Below, in pieces: positions 55,046-64,000 of a stretch of DNA of 64,000 bases (its first letter is position 1; each line of letters begins with the position of its first letter). A program made the translations under genes and the position numbers. This DNA comes from Bacteroidota bacterium (GTDB lineage Bacteria > Bacteroidota > Bacteroidia > Bacteroidales > F082), in NCBI GenBank assembly GCA_018830105.1, contig JAHJTC010000010.1, forward strand, positions 1-64,000, written 5' to 3'. The notes under the pieces are model-generated. The model made no database searches, had not been told where the DNA came from, and worked only from the letters and a program-made list of their open reading frames with translations.

Positions 55046-55996
55046 ATGCACGACGACTTATTGCTGCTCGATCAAATCAGGCTTAACTTCAGTCAGGCTA
55101 GCCTCCACCTGATGAATATCACCATCGGATTTATTATGTTTGGTGTGGCTTTAGGCATTAAGCCCGAAAACTTCAAAAAGGTTTTTCTTTATCCCAAAGC
55201 TGTTTTAGTTGGTTTGGGAAGTCAATATTTGATCCTGCCAGCATTTACTTTTCTTGCCGTATGGCTACTTCAGGATTATATTACGCCATCGGTTGCTTTT
55301 GGCATGTTGCTGGTCGCATCTTGTCCGGGGGGTAATGTCTCCAACTTTATTTCGAGTGTGGCGAAAGCCAATGTGGAGCTGTCAGTTAGTATGACAGCAA
55401 TTGGCACGGTGCTGGCCATTATTTTTACGCCTTTGAATTTTGCTTTTTGGGGCGGACTCTATTCAACGACTTCTCCTTTGTTGCGGCCTATTGAAATTGA
55501 TCCTCTTGAGATGTTTCGCACGGTATTTATTATTCTTGGATTACCTGTGATTGCCGGCATGTTGTTTGCGCAAAAACTGCCACAACTTACACAGAAAATC
55601 ATCAAGCCAATCCGACGCATTTCTATGCTAGTCTTCGCTGTATTTATCATCCTGGCCTTCCGCAACAACTTAAACTATTTCGTCAACTATATCGACTGGA
55701 TTTTACTGATTGTGCTGGTGCATCATTTACTGGCGCTGGTATCTGGCTATTCTTTTGCGGCAATATGGGGTTTGAAACGCATCAACAAGCGAACCATCGC
55801 CATTGAGACCAGTATTCAAAATTCAGGATTGGCGCTGGTGCTCCTATTTAATCCACGTATTTTTCCGCCCGAATTAAATATGGGTGGAATGGCTTTTATT
55901 GCTGCCTGGTGGGGCATTTGGCACATCATCGCAGGTTTGAGTGTGGCAGGAGTGTGGTCAAAATACAGACCTTTAAAGTCGCTCGCCGATGGCTAA
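55046..55996 (+). CDS. Bile acid:sodium symporter family transporter
   Basis: 316 residues with about nine or ten membrane segments. 'ASCPGGNVSNFISSVAKANVELSVSMT' is the conserved sodium-binding core of the BASS family. Substrate unknown; family members take up bile acids, pantoate, glycolate or other organic anions. It overlaps the acyltransferase gene by eight bases. Confidence 0.88.
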   Translation: MHDDLLLLDQIRLNFSQASLHLMNITIGFIMFGVALGIKPENFKKVFLYPKAVLVGLGSQYLILPAFTFLAVWLLQDYITPSVAFGMLLVASCPGGNVSNFISSVAKANVELSVSMTAIGTVLAIIFTPLNFAFWGGLYSTTSPLLRPIEIDPLEMFRTVFIILGLPVIAGMLFAQKLPQLTQKIIKPIRRISMLVFAVFIILAFRNNLNYFVNYIDWILLIVLVHHLLALVSGYSFAAIWGLKRINKRTIAIETSIQNSGLALVLLFNPRIFPPELNMGGMAFIAAWWGIWHIIAGLSVAGVWSKYRPLKSLADG

Positions 55997-57332
55997 AAGC
56001 AAGTCTTCGCAGCATATAAAAAAGCCGGCATTTTTGTATCACTTGCTGTATTATACGCTGCGTTTTTATTACCAGCTATATTACCGCCGAATTACTATAA
56101 TTGGCCTGGAAAAGATACCGGAAAACAGCCCTGTTATTTTTGCTCCAAACCATCAAAATGCCCTGATGGATGCCCTTGCGGTGTTATTTGCCGTTGATAA
56201 ACCACTGTTGTTTTTAGCGCGTTCCGATATTTTTAAAAAGCCAATTATTGCCAGAGTACTTTATTTTTTAAGAATTTTGCCTGTTTACCGCCTTCACGAT
56301 GGATTGAAAAGTCTCGAAAAAAACAAAGCTGTTTTTTCTGAAACGGTTCAGCTATTGCAAAATGGCTCCGCACTTACCATTATGCCTGAAGGAACACACT
56401 CGGCCGGAAAGCAGCTACAGCCTTTGAAGAAAGGAACCGCTCGTATTGCTTTTCAAACTGCCGAAGCAGATGGATTTAAATCTCCGATTGCGATTGTGCC
56501 ATTTGGGATTGATTATGAACATCCCGATCATGCCGGAAAGCAGTTGTTCCTGAATGTTGGGAATGCGATTTCGGTGGATCATTATTATGAGCAATACAAA
56601 AATGATCCGCAAAAAGCCATCAAAAATCTGACCGCGAAGCTGCAGGAGGCTTTAAAAAATCAGCTTATTCATTTGGACGATTTAAAGTGCGAAGATTGCC
56701 ACCGCTTATTAACCAAACTTAGTTGCTCAAAAACGGTTTTATCTGCGGATCCTCAGCTGCAACGCTTTCGAAAAGAACAAAAAATTGCTGACCAATTCAA
56801 TAAGCTGAAAGCTGAACAGTCTGCTGAATTGCAATGGATTAGCACAAATTGCCATCAATATTTGACTTTGTTGAAAACGCATAAACTGCATGAAACAAGC
56901 AGCAAGCATCCCCTGCCTACTGCTGTAGGTTTACTGCTGGAAAGTGTATTTTTTCTGTTGCTTTTTCCGGTTCAACTGTATGGAACTCTTGTCAATTATT
57001 TGCCCTATAAAATTCCAGTATGGATTAGCCACAAGCTCAAAGACAAGCAGTTTATAAGTTCTGTGAATTTTGGTTTAAGTTTCTTATTGTTTCCTTTGTG
57101 GTATGTGCTGCTATTTGTTGTCTTGCTTTTGATAAGCAATGATTGGTTGTTGAGTATGTTTGCTTTTTTATCGTGGCCATATGCTGGCTTGATGGCGTTT
57201 TATCAATACAAGAATGGACGTAAATTGGGGAATAAATGGCGCTGGAAATTGCTCAGCCTGAAATCACCAAAGCTGATGCAGGATATAATGCGTCAGCGAC
57301 AAACTTTGATCGATTGGATCGATCAATTGTAG
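55989..57332 (+). CDS. PlsC-type lysophospholipid acyltransferase with membrane segments
   Basis: 447 residues. The acyltransferase site is 'FAPNHQNALMDALAV', a His and Asp pair, with 'IMPEGTHS' downstream. Here five residues lie between His and Asp where HX4D is the usual form. The C-terminal part holds three or four hydrophobic segments. It may esterify lysophosphatidic acid or an unusual envelope lipid. Coupled to the BASS transporter upstream. Confidence 0.85.
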   Translation: MAKSKSSQHIKKPAFLYHLLYYTLRFYYQLYYRRITIIGLEKIPENSPVIFAPNHQNALMDALAVLFAVDKPLLFLARSDIFKKPIIARVLYFLRILPVYRLHDGLKSLEKNKAVFSETVQLLQNGSALTIMPEGTHSAGKQLQPLKKGTARIAFQTAEADGFKSPIAIVPFGIDYEHPDHAGKQLFLNVGNAISVDHYYEQYKNDPQKAIKNLTAKLQEALKNQLIHLDDLKCEDCHRLLTKLSCSKTVLSADPQLQRFRKEQKIADQFNKLKAEQSAELQWISTNCHQYLTLLKTHKLHETSSKHPLPTAVGLLLESVFFLLLFPVQLYGTLVNYLPYKIPVWISHKLKDKQFISSVNFGLSFLLFPLWYVLLFVVLLLISNDWLLSMFAFLSWPYAGLMAFYQYKNGRKLGNKWRWKLLSLKSPKLMQDIMRQRQTLIDWIDQL

Positions 57333-57348
57333 CTAATGTAAAGCAATC

Positions 57349-58209
57349 ATGAGCTTATTAAGTCGTTTTATTTGGGTAGAAAAAATCAAAACAACCAGCG
57401 AGGCCTTGAGTTTACATGTAGTAATCGGGGCGCTTTGCGGAGCAATTTTTGCCTCCGAAGTACTTGATCAGCTGATGCCTTGGTGGTGGTATTTTGCACT
57501 TGCAGGAGCTGTTTGGGTTGTCTATTCACTGGATCATATTGCGGATACTTTTTTGCTGCAAAACGAGTCCGTCAACATCAGGCATTTGTTTCACCAGCGT
57601 AATAAAAGGGCTGTAATACTTGCCATTAGCCTAGTCAGCTTATTAGTTTTTTTGCTTGTATTGCGCTATGACAACAGCAGTTTTCTGATTGCAGGATTTA
57701 TGCTCGCACTGCTAAGTCTGCTCCATATTCTTTTGGTGACTTCAAAAAAAACAAAGAACAGCCTTTTTGTGCAAAAAGAAGTGATGGTGGCCCTGATTTA
57801 TACCCTTGGTATTTGGTTTGGCCCACTGTTATTAAGCAAAGAATGGCTTGATCTGTCAATCATTTTGTTGATTATTTCATTTGCAGTAACTGTGTGGTGG
57901 GAAAGTATTTTTGTCGCCCTGCTGGAGATAGAACACGACAAAAAGCAAGCAATCAGGTCCCTGGCCACATTATTGGGAGAAAAGGCAAGCAGTAAATTGC
58001 TTGTCGTAGTTTTAGCATTGCATCTTTTGTTTATCCTTGTTTATGCTGGATTTGCAGCTACCGATACAGCTGCCTGGCTGATTATACTGAGCATGAATCT
58101 GGCCTTGATGCTCTGTTATATTTGCCGAAAAATCATTTACCGCAATGGGTATTACCATTTAATCGGTGAGTTGGTTTTTTGCTTGCCGGCCTTGATATTG
58201 CTTTTCTAA
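57349..58209 (+). CDS. UbiA-like membrane protein
   Basis: 286 residues with about eight hydrophobic segments. 'VYSLDHIADT' and 'LLEIEHDKKQAIRSLATLLGEKAS' recall the two aspartate-rich motifs of UbiA prenyltransferases, but in weakened form; the usual NDxxDxxxD is not exact. Either a divergent prenyltransferase or a relative with another role. Follows the acyltransferase gene at 16 bases. Confidence 0.65.
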   Translation: MSLLSRFIWVEKIKTTSEALSLHVVIGALCGAIFASEVLDQLMPWWWYFALAGAVWVVYSLDHIADTFLLQNESVNIRHLFHQRNKRAVILAISLVSLLVFLLVLRYDNSSFLIAGFMLALLSLLHILLVTSKKTKNSLFVQKEVMVALIYTLGIWFGPLLLSKEWLDLSIILLIISFAVTVWWESIFVALLEIEHDKKQAIRSLATLLGEKASSKLLVVVLALHLLFILVYAGFAATDTAAWLIILSMNLALMLCYICRKIIYRNGYYHLIGELVFCLPALILLF

Positions 58210-58212
58210 ATG

Positions 58213-58899
58213 CTACAGAAATAGTAAGCTCCCCACATCAACCGGTGGGCCGTAAAAAAGCGGCTTGATCGTAAAGCCTGATTTGGCCGTAAAGTCACAC
58301 AATGAAGCATTTTCTTTAAGGAATATGGGGTCGCCGCAAATCACCAGTTGTTTCCCTAAAATACCACAACAGCCTCCAAAAAACCCATAAGGATGTCCTG
58401 CCAGATTTATCTGTTTTGGGTCGATATACAAAACTGTTTTGTTGAGCTGCTGAAGTGCCGCTCTAATTCCCTGATCAGAAGTGATAAAATGATCTTCGTC
58501 CAATGCAATCAAATTGCATCTGGTATAAGCCTGCGCTACCTTAATCTGCTGTTCTACAGGATATTGATTTAAAATTTCGGGAGCGGTATAGCGCAAATTG
58601 TGAATCAGCAGACTGGCTGTAGCAACGGCATTATAAATGGCAGTTTGCGGATATTTTGCAGCCAAACTTACTGAACCCTGAATGTGTTTAACGCCATTTT
58701 TCGATAGGGTTTTCGTCCACTGTTTCAGAAGCTCCGGAGCAACAACCAGCCCGCTTTTCGTAGGACAGAAAAACAGATCCGGATGTGCTGCAATCGAAGG
58801 ATAAACCATGGGCTGTGGCTTCAACCATAAAGGTTCAGCTAAAGTAGCCAATGGTTTTTTTGCTGCATTTGGTATCCGGCTGTCGGCAATAACGATCAT
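58213..58899 (-). CDS. DUF6873 GME-fold protein
   Basis: 228 residues. 'HPDLFFCPTKSGLVVAPE' and 'RCNLIALDEDHFITSDQGI' resemble DUF6873, a family predicted to share the amidinotransferase-like GME fold. 'GFFGGCCGILGKQLVICGDP' contains a Gly/Cys-rich loop. The enzymatic role is unknown. Its ATG overlaps the radical SAM stop by four bases, so the pair is translationally coupled. Confidence 0.7.
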   Translation of the reverse strand: MIVIADSRIPNAAKKPLATLAEPLWLKPQPMVYPSIAAHPDLFFCPTKSGLVVAPELLKQWTKTLSKNGVKHIQGSVSLAAKYPQTAIYNAVATASLLIHNLRYTAPEILNQYPVEQQIKVAQAYTRCNLIALDEDHFITSDQGIRAALQQLNKTVLYIDPKQINLAGHPYGFFGGCCGILGKQLVICGDPIFLKENASLCDFTAKSGFTIKPLFYGPPVDVGSLLFL

Positions 58900-59906
58900 A
58901 GCAGCAGTTTTTGAACCTTAAATTGTCTTCCTGATAAACTTGAGTCAGCCATGAAACGCACTTTTATATAGCGCTGAAGCAACCATTTTTTGTTCAAAGC
59001 CTTGTATCCTACAGCATGATTAAGATGCGAAGGTGCACATTGTATCAATATATTTGGTGTTTCCGGCCAATGCTTGAAAGCTTCAAATTGCTGCAGCCAG
59101 ATTTTACTGAAAACCATCTCTGCGAAATTAGGGTGGTAAGGCCCGGCAATCAAAGCCGAACCGTTGAGATCGTCGGAGGCGTGAAGCCCAATGCGTAGCA
59201 CTTTCAGGCCAGCTGTTTCAAATTTAGTATAAATGATGGCTGCTTGTTCTATCGCTTCAGACAGTGATAAAGGCTGATAATTTTGCTTTTTATAAAGTGT
59301 TTCCAATACCGTATCCCGAACAACTAAACAGGGGTAAATGCGTGTTTCTTCAGCGCCCCAACGGATAATGTCAGTTGCCGTTTTAAGGGACTTTTCCAAG
59401 CTGTCGCCCGGAAGTCCAATCATCATCTGCAGACCCAAAACCAATCCTGCTTCCCGAATAATTGCAGAAGCTTTTTCAATAGCTTCCCGATTGTGGCCGC
59501 GCCCTGATTTTTGAAGCACCTCGTCATCAGTGGACTGTGCGCCCAGCTCTATATGCGTAACGCCCATTGCTTTAAGTTTCCTTACTTGTGTATGGGATAT
59601 ATAGTCGGGGCGGGTACTAAGCCGGATTCCCTGGATTTTTCCTGATGCCAGCCAGGGCTGAGCCTCTTGCAGGTATTCCAGCTGCATCTTTTCGGGCAAG
59701 CCGGTGAAGTTTCCGCCAAAAAAAGCCAACTCAATGCTTTTTTCTCCGGGTTTAAAACTACTCAAATGGCTTTCTACAATTGTTCTTAAGTCGTCTGTAG
59801 TGGGAATATGTTGCATACCGCTGATGCTGGTTTGATTGCAAAACACACAGCGATGCGGACAAGCCAGTTCAGGCAAAAAGACAGGAATATTATAATGCCG
59901 CAACAT
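58896..59906 (-). CDS. Radical SAM protein, Elp3/COG1243-like
   Basis: 336 residues. The cluster 'CPHRCVFCNQ' at the N-terminus coordinates the 4Fe-4S. 'AFFGGNFTGLP' and 'RLSTRPDYI' are like Elp3-type radical SAM domains, but the acetyltransferase domain is missing. The reaction is unknown. It precedes the DUF6873 gene. Confidence 0.85.
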   Translation of the reverse strand: MLRHYNIPVFLPELACPHRCVFCNQTSISGMQHIPTTDDLRTIVESHLSSFKPGEKSIELAFFGGNFTGLPEKMQLEYLQEAQPWLASGKIQGIRLSTRPDYISHTQVRKLKAMGVTHIELGAQSTDDEVLQKSGRGHNREAIEKASAIIREAGLVLGLQMMIGLPGDSLEKSLKTATDIIRWGAEETRIYPCLVVRDTVLETLYKKQNYQPLSLSEAIEQAAIIYTKFETAGLKVLRIGLHASDDLNGSALIAGPYHPNFAEMVFSKIWLQQFEAFKHWPETPNILIQCAPSHLNHAVGYKALNKKWLLQRYIKVRFMADSSLSGRQFKVQKLLL

Positions 59907-60297
59907 GATGCAAAATTAGACATCTATTGTAAGAAATGACGTAAAATTTACAGCATGTAAGAAACTTCAGATACCAAATAAAAAAACAAGTACAACACCG
60001 AAATTGTAAAAGAATTTAATATTTCACCTGATTCAACTACAGTTCCTTAAAAAAATCTTACTTTGTAGTGTCTGCTTATAAATGTTAACCATAAAAATTG
60101 ACGGCCATTACATTTAGTAGATTTGATAAAGTGCGTTTTTTTAGACAGTCATCCTGCAAAATGTAGTAAGTTTTTTGAATGAAGTATTCAGCGCAGTTTT
60201 GCACATATTTTTATACAATTTCATAAATACACTTAAAAATTCAATAATTTTGCCAAAAGTGAGTTATAGTGTTAAATAGCGATAAACCTTTAAAATT
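59907..60297. other. A/T-rich divergent spacer
   Basis: No gene. CAAAATTA (59911-59918, minus strand TAATTTTG) is the -7 box of the radical SAM gene, ending four bases before its ATG. TAATTTTG (60245-60252) is the -7 box of the 60298 gene on the plus strand. Nothing else is recognisable. Confidence 0.55.
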
Positions 60298-60966
60298 ATG
60301 CAAATGACAATTTCACTTCATCAATTGCAACGCTTTGGACTGCTTATTCTGGTTGTGCTGATGACTTTGGGAGGCACCACCGGATGTAAGAGCAAGAAAA
60401 AACTGGCACGCGAACAAGCCGCAGCAGAGTATGCATCCAAAGTAGAGCAAGCCACAAAAGATTTGAACGCCATGTTAAATGATGAAACAACATGGACACT
60501 GGAAGAAAAAGAGCGGCGTTTTGCTACGATTAAGTCCTGGAACTTACAGGATGAAAATGTATTGAATCTGATGGATCAGGTTGAGGACATGCTATCACGC
60601 GAGCGTGCAGAAGCCAACAGAAAGGCGGAAGAGGAAAGGCTTCGACAAGAAGAAGATGCGCTACGTGCGCGCGAAGCAGCAAAATATAACAGCATCGAAA
60701 GTCAGTTTTTAGCCATTGCTGCTGCTCCTGATATGGAGGCGGCCAATGAAAGAATAGAGCGGGCATTAAGCTTGTTTGCTTCCCCTGATGTTCCTGTGTT
60801 GATTATTATCAGTCAGGCGGGAGGCTTTAATGATTACGACAGGCCAACTACCATAAGCAAATACCTCAACTACCTGAAAGATCAAAAGGTTTACAATAAC
60901 CTGATCGAACAGGTGAAATACGATGCGAACGGAAAAATTACAGAATTGGAACTGATTAAAAAGTAA
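60298..60966 (+). CDS. Coiled-coil lipoprotein, first gene of the exported cluster
   Basis: 222 residues. Signal with lipobox TTGC, a charged coiled coil (about 85-135, 'RERAEANRKAEEERLRQEEDAL'), then a C-terminal domain: 'MEAANERIERALSLFASPDVPV' followed by 'TISKYLNYLKDQKVYNNLIEQVKYD'. This matches in outline the domain of the next protein (EANRVIDRAEELF...VRQYFERLMRL). Unknown function; outer-membrane lipoprotein expected. Confidence 0.75.
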   Translation: MQMTISLHQLQRFGLLILVVLMTLGGTTGCKSKKKLAREQAAAEYASKVEQATKDLNAMLNDETTWTLEEKERRFATIKSWNLQDENVLNLMDQVEDMLSRERAEANRKAEEERLRQEEDALRAREAAKYNSIESQFLAIAAAPDMEAANERIERALSLFASPDVPVLIIISQAGGFNDYDRPTTISKYLNYLKDQKVYNNLIEQVKYDANGKITELELIKK

Positions 60967-60970
60967 GCAG

Positions 60971-61549
60971 ATGAGAAAAATAAATTTAATTCTGGCCTTG
61001 ATGATTGGCTTGATTGCAACAGTAAACCTACAGGCGCAAGACGATTTAAGTGCTGAACGCAAACAGGCCATTGATAGTTTGGCACTCGAAAAAGTGCGCG
61101 ACCTGAGTAAATATATCAGCATTATAGGTAGTAAAAGCACTCCCTGGAGCGAGGCAAACAGGGTAATTGATCGTGCAGAAGAGCTCTTTATGCTGGACGC
61201 TGAAATTGGTGTTTCTTCGCTGGCTCGCCCCGAAATAGATTACTATAAAGTGCGGCAGTATTTTGAACGCCTGATGCGCCTGAACTACGATCGCGTAGAA
61301 ATTGATTGGTTTAAAATTGAATATGTGAGCGATCTTCAACGGCAGCCCGATGGCACTTATGTGGGAGTAATCACAATATTCCAAAAATTTAAAGCCTACG
61401 ACAAAGAGGGTGGTCTGGTATATGAAGACACAACAAAAAAAGACATTACGATTTATGTAAAACGCAAAGAAACACAGATTGGCGGACGTATTATAGGTTT
61501 CTGGGATGTGTTATTGGGTGATATGCGCGTGAAAGAGACCAGTAAGTAA
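60971..61549 (+). CDS. Exported hypothetical protein, second gene of the cluster
   Basis: 192 residues with a signal peptide (MRKINLILALMIGLIATVNLQA). The domain has a helical first half ('YISIIGSKSTPWSEANRVIDRAEELF') and a beta second half ('VEIDWFKIEYVSDLQRQPDGTYVGVITIFQKF'). Four bases after the preceding stop, so one operon. Related to the domains in the genes on either side. Confidence 0.75.
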   Translation: MRKINLILALMIGLIATVNLQAQDDLSAERKQAIDSLALEKVRDLSKYISIIGSKSTPWSEANRVIDRAEELFMLDAEIGVSSLARPEIDYYKVRQYFERLMRLNYDRVEIDWFKIEYVSDLQRQPDGTYVGVITIFQKFKAYDKEGGLVYEDTTKKDITIYVKRKETQIGGRIIGFWDVLLGDMRVKETSK

Positions 61550-61576
61550 TTTTGTCGATTCAAACAAAATATTAGA

Positions 61577-61607
61577 AACCCCGCCTGGATAGAATCCGGG
61601 CGGGGTT
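61577..61607 (+). terminator. Possible hairpin between second and third cluster genes
   Basis: The strong stem AACCCCGCC/GGCGGGGTT is not followed by a T run. It could be a partial terminator or an mRNA-stabilising hairpin. Confidence 0.5.
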
Positions 61608-61625
61608 CATTGAAAAAAGACCTCA

Positions 61626-62489
61626 ATGCAAATACACCACATAGTTCGCTTCTGTAAACAAAAATGCGTTTTTACGGGTCTTTTGTTTTTGGTTTTATTT
61701 GGTCAGTTATCAGCTCAAAACCGAAGTGTTGGACAGGTTGATGTAGACGAAACTGCACTTTACGCAATGACCAAACAAATGAGCCAGTTTTTCAGTCGTT
61801 TCAACAATGAAGAGGATCAGTTTGGCAAAAAACGCTTTCCCTCCGATGCGGATTACCGCAATCAGGAAACACGTAAAGAACGGCTACCGCTTTTATTCGA
61901 CCAAGAAAATCCCCGTACCACAGGAACCTTACGCGATTTCTTTATCGAAGACCTCACCACTTCTGATAAAAGTTTCCTGAAATTTACCGGAGGGCGTTGG
62001 TTCGCTGAAGTTTCGGCCAGCTTTATGCACAAAGGAAAAGAAGTGCAGATTATTCTTATCTTAATGATCGAAAAGGAAAACCTGGGATCAAAATGGGTGC
62101 TTTCCAATGTTTATTACCCTGCTTTTAACAAGATGTTTCCGGCCGGCGAATTGATTGATCGTGAAAAACATTTCCTGCATCCAATGAGTCACGAGCTGGA
62201 TTTTATGAATATCTACAAGGCATTTCAAACGCCGGAAGTAATAGAGTACTATGCTTCTAAAGCCTTTAAAGCAGATTATCTGACCTTGTTTTTTTATGAA
62301 GTGAAACAGGGCAATTTGCGCTTTAAGAGCGTGGATAACCTTAAATTTCATATCTTTCAAATCGATAATTGGTATTTTGAAGTAAGGTGGTTCAACCGGA
62401 GCGGAAACAATACCGGCTGGCTGATCTCAAATTTGATGTATGCGCCTGAAAATGAAAAAGACAACCTCTTAATGTTTTATCAACCATGA
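61626..62489 (+). CDS. Exported hypothetical protein, third gene of the cluster
   Basis: 287 residues. A basic N-terminus and hydrophobic segment ('CVFTGLLFLVLFGQLSAQ') form the signal. The body is a mixed helix/strand sequence with 'FTGGRWFAEVSASFMHKGKEVQIILILMIEKE'. It overlaps the next gene by four bases (ATGA). Unknown function. Confidence 0.72.
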   Translation: MQIHHIVRFCKQKCVFTGLLFLVLFGQLSAQNRSVGQVDVDETALYAMTKQMSQFFSRFNNEEDQFGKKRFPSDADYRNQETRKERLPLLFDQENPRTTGTLRDFFIEDLTTSDKSFLKFTGGRWFAEVSASFMHKGKEVQIILILMIEKENLGSKWVLSNVYYPAFNKMFPAGELIDREKHFLHPMSHELDFMNIYKAFQTPEVIEYYASKAFKADYLTLFFYEVKQGNLRFKSVDNLKFHIFQIDNWYFEVRWFNRSGNNTGWLISNLMYAPENEKDNLLMFYQP

Positions 62490-64000
62490 GAAAATTTATA
62501 CTGTTGGCCTCTGTTTTTCTGCTCCTGTCACCCGCCAGATCTCAGGAAAATGTACAGCAATTATCGCCCGATGACATTGACAGCTACAAGCAGCAATGCC
62601 GGCAGATGGTGAATTTTATTGAGGGAACGTTAAACTTTTTGGGTGATACGCTCTCAACCGTGCAGGAAAAAGAAATTGTAATCAACGAAAGCTTTAGCAA
62701 GATTTTTAGAGACGATGAGGTTCAAGTGGAGGATGATCTGGACGAAAACAGAGAAATGCCGGTGAATAAAAATGTTCAGGCTTATCTGAAGGATGTGGAT
62801 TTTTTCTTCAAAACGGTACGGTTTACTTTCGATATCCGTAAGATTGATCCGCTGATGAGCGAGGATGGCTCTTTATTTTTCAAAGTTATGCTGATCAGAA
62901 AGCTTGATGGCATTACCGTGCAGGGCGATACCGTCAGTAGCTCACGCGAGCGTTTTCTTGAGATTAATTTAGATCCGTTCAGGAAAGATTTGAAGATCGT
63001 AAGTTTTTATACCACCAAACTCAATGAGCGGGAAGAATTGCGCAACTGGTGGAACCTCATGTCTTTTGAATGGCGCACGTTTTTTGGGCAGGAAATAATG
63101 GTTTATGACAGCCTCCCCATGACGGAGATATTGTACCTGAATGCTGATGCTTTTGTGGCTTTGAGGCCTTTTACGGTCATTCGTAATGATAGTTTTATGG
63201 TTGTCGGCCCAGACACCCTTTCGATGGCTTTTCGCGAAAAATTGCACGGACACAGGCCTGATACGGTGATTTATATCAACGACACCAGTATAATGCAGCT
63301 TCCTGATACCATTGTTGCTGATCTGTCGCCTATTTATGCAAACCTGAAAAATTTCACACAAACAAAGGAGATAAATATCTCTTACAAAACACATTTTACA
63401 AATCTGGAACCCTTGACTCAAATGACGGAGCTTAGACTCATTGATTTCAGTAATACTCCTGTGCAGGATCTTTCGCCCCTGCGAAATCTCAATAAGTTGG
63501 AAGCTATCTATTTTAGCGGAACACAAATTAGTGACTTGAGTCCGTTGCAATATTCTGTGAATATCCGCGAGCTGTATGCCTTTGATACCCCGATTAAAGA
63601 CCTGGAAGTGGTGCAATATTTTCGACAGCTCGAAAAATTGTATTGCTTCAATACCATCGTGAGCGACCTATCGCCGCTTGCCAATCTGAAAAGTATGAAC
63701 GCTTTGCGACTTTCGGGCACGAATATTTCAAACCTTGAGCCATTAAAAGGCTTGACCGAATTACAATTGCTGGATGTGAGTAATACTTCGGTTAAGGATA
63801 TTAGTCCGCTGGCCGGAATGAAGAACTTGCAATTGCTCAATTTGAATCATACTGATGTTAAAGATATTGTGGTGCTTGAAAAGCTGGATGCGCTCACAAT
63901 TTTGCAGCTGAGTTATACTGAGATAAGCAGTCTGGAATCGCTTAAAAAACTCGACAAACTTGCAAAAATCTACAGTGATCATACACGAGTTTCTGATGCT
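62486..64000 (+). CDS. Leucine-rich-repeat exported protein, 3' end outside the window
   Basis: At least 505 residues; no stop before the window ends. Signal peptide (MRKFILLASVFLLLSPARSQ), then a domain related to the preceding genes ('VQAYLKDVDFFFKTVRFTFDIRKIDPL'). From about residue 280 come about nine internalin-type leucine-rich repeats of 21-23 residues (e.g. 'LSPLRNLNKLEAIYFSGTQI', 'LEPLKGLTELQLLDVSNTSV'). LRRs of this type bind proteins. Start overlaps the previous stop. Confidence 0.8.
   Translation, partial: MRKFILLASVFLLLSPARSQENVQQLSPDDIDSYKQQCRQMVNFIEGTLNFLGDTLSTVQEKEIVINESFSKIFRDDEVQVEDDLDENREMPVNKNVQAYLKDVDFFFKTVRFTFDIRKIDPLMSEDGSLFFKVMLIRKLDGITVQGDTVSSSRERFLEINLDPFRKDLKIVSFYTTKLNEREELRNWWNLMSFEWRTFFGQEIMVYDSLPMTEILYLNADAFVALRPFTVIRNDSFMVVGPDTLSMAFREKLHGHRPDTVIYINDTSIMQLPDTIVADLSPIYANLKNFTQTKEINISYKTHFTNLEPLTQMTELRLIDFSNTPVQDLSPLRNLNKLEAIYFSGTQISDLSPLQYSVNIRELYAFDTPIKDLEVVQYFRQLEKLYCFNTIVSDLSPLANLKSMNALRLSGTNISNLEPLKGLTELQLLDVSNTSVKDISPLAGMKNLQLLNLNHTDVKDIVVLEKLDALTILQLSYTEISSLESLKKLDKLAKIYSDHTRVSDA

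Noticed and set aside
1-64000. CRISPR arrays, prophage genes or transposases
   Set aside because: No regularly spaced direct repeats and no phage or transposase proteins were seen.

Overview
The window looks like chromosomal DNA of a member of the Bacteroidota, probably Bacteroidales or a close relative. Three things point there. Several secreted proteins carry type IX secretion (T9SS) C-terminal sorting domains. Bacteroidota-typical families occur (DUF4175, DUF4292, DUF5777, LruC, CWC, LytTR membrane proteins). Promoters of the -33 TTTG / -7 TAnnTTTG type recur in front of genes and tRNAs. No species can be named from this sequence alone.

Layout. 1-2300: an accessory patch with a complete AbiEi/AbiEii type IV toxin-antitoxin pair, a broken HSP90-like ATPase gene behind it, and hairpin-rich repeat DNA on both sides. 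2781-9919: a giant T9SS cargo protein, envelope proteins, a thioesterase and small hypotheticals. 9954-13307: a low-molecular-weight phosphatase, tRNA-Thr and tRNA-Cys, and a gltX-folB-CWC operon. 13460-22591: a secreted M1 peptidase, then DUF4175 / unknown / ybeY / mnmG / methyltransferase; mnmG is bracketed by two parS-like sites. 23099-28319: a very large membrane histidine kinase and a T9SS repeat protein. 28498-35383: an envelope operon (flippase, dut, sugar nucleotidyltransferase, TPR protein, DUF4292 lipoprotein, EnvC-like factor). 35643-41461: a DUF2202 lipoprotein, a DUF5777 barrel with two haem c lipoproteins, and an SQR-like flavoprotein followed by a 52-residue protein. 41656-50027: a DEAD-box helicase, a cold-shock protein, a flavin oxidoreductase, an orphan LytTR membrane regulator, a LruC lipoprotein and a radical SAM protein. 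50298-54651: arginine cluster argB-argD-argC-argJ. 54753-59906: an S4 protein, a BASS transporter / acyltransferase / UbiA-like run, and a DUF6873 plus radical SAM pair. 60298-64000: four exported proteins in a row, at least three sharing a related domain; the last carries leucine-rich repeats and runs off the window.

How the parts work together. Most of the window is housekeeping: translation, tRNA modification, nucleotide sanitation, arginine synthesis through the acetyl-recycling route, and envelope assembly. The less explained parts are the broken AbiE-linked ATPase, the parS-like sites around mnmG, the haem lipoprotein/DUF5777 operon, the SQR-like enzyme with its microprotein, and the exported cluster at the right end. 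I found no CRISPR array, prophage or recognisable transposase.
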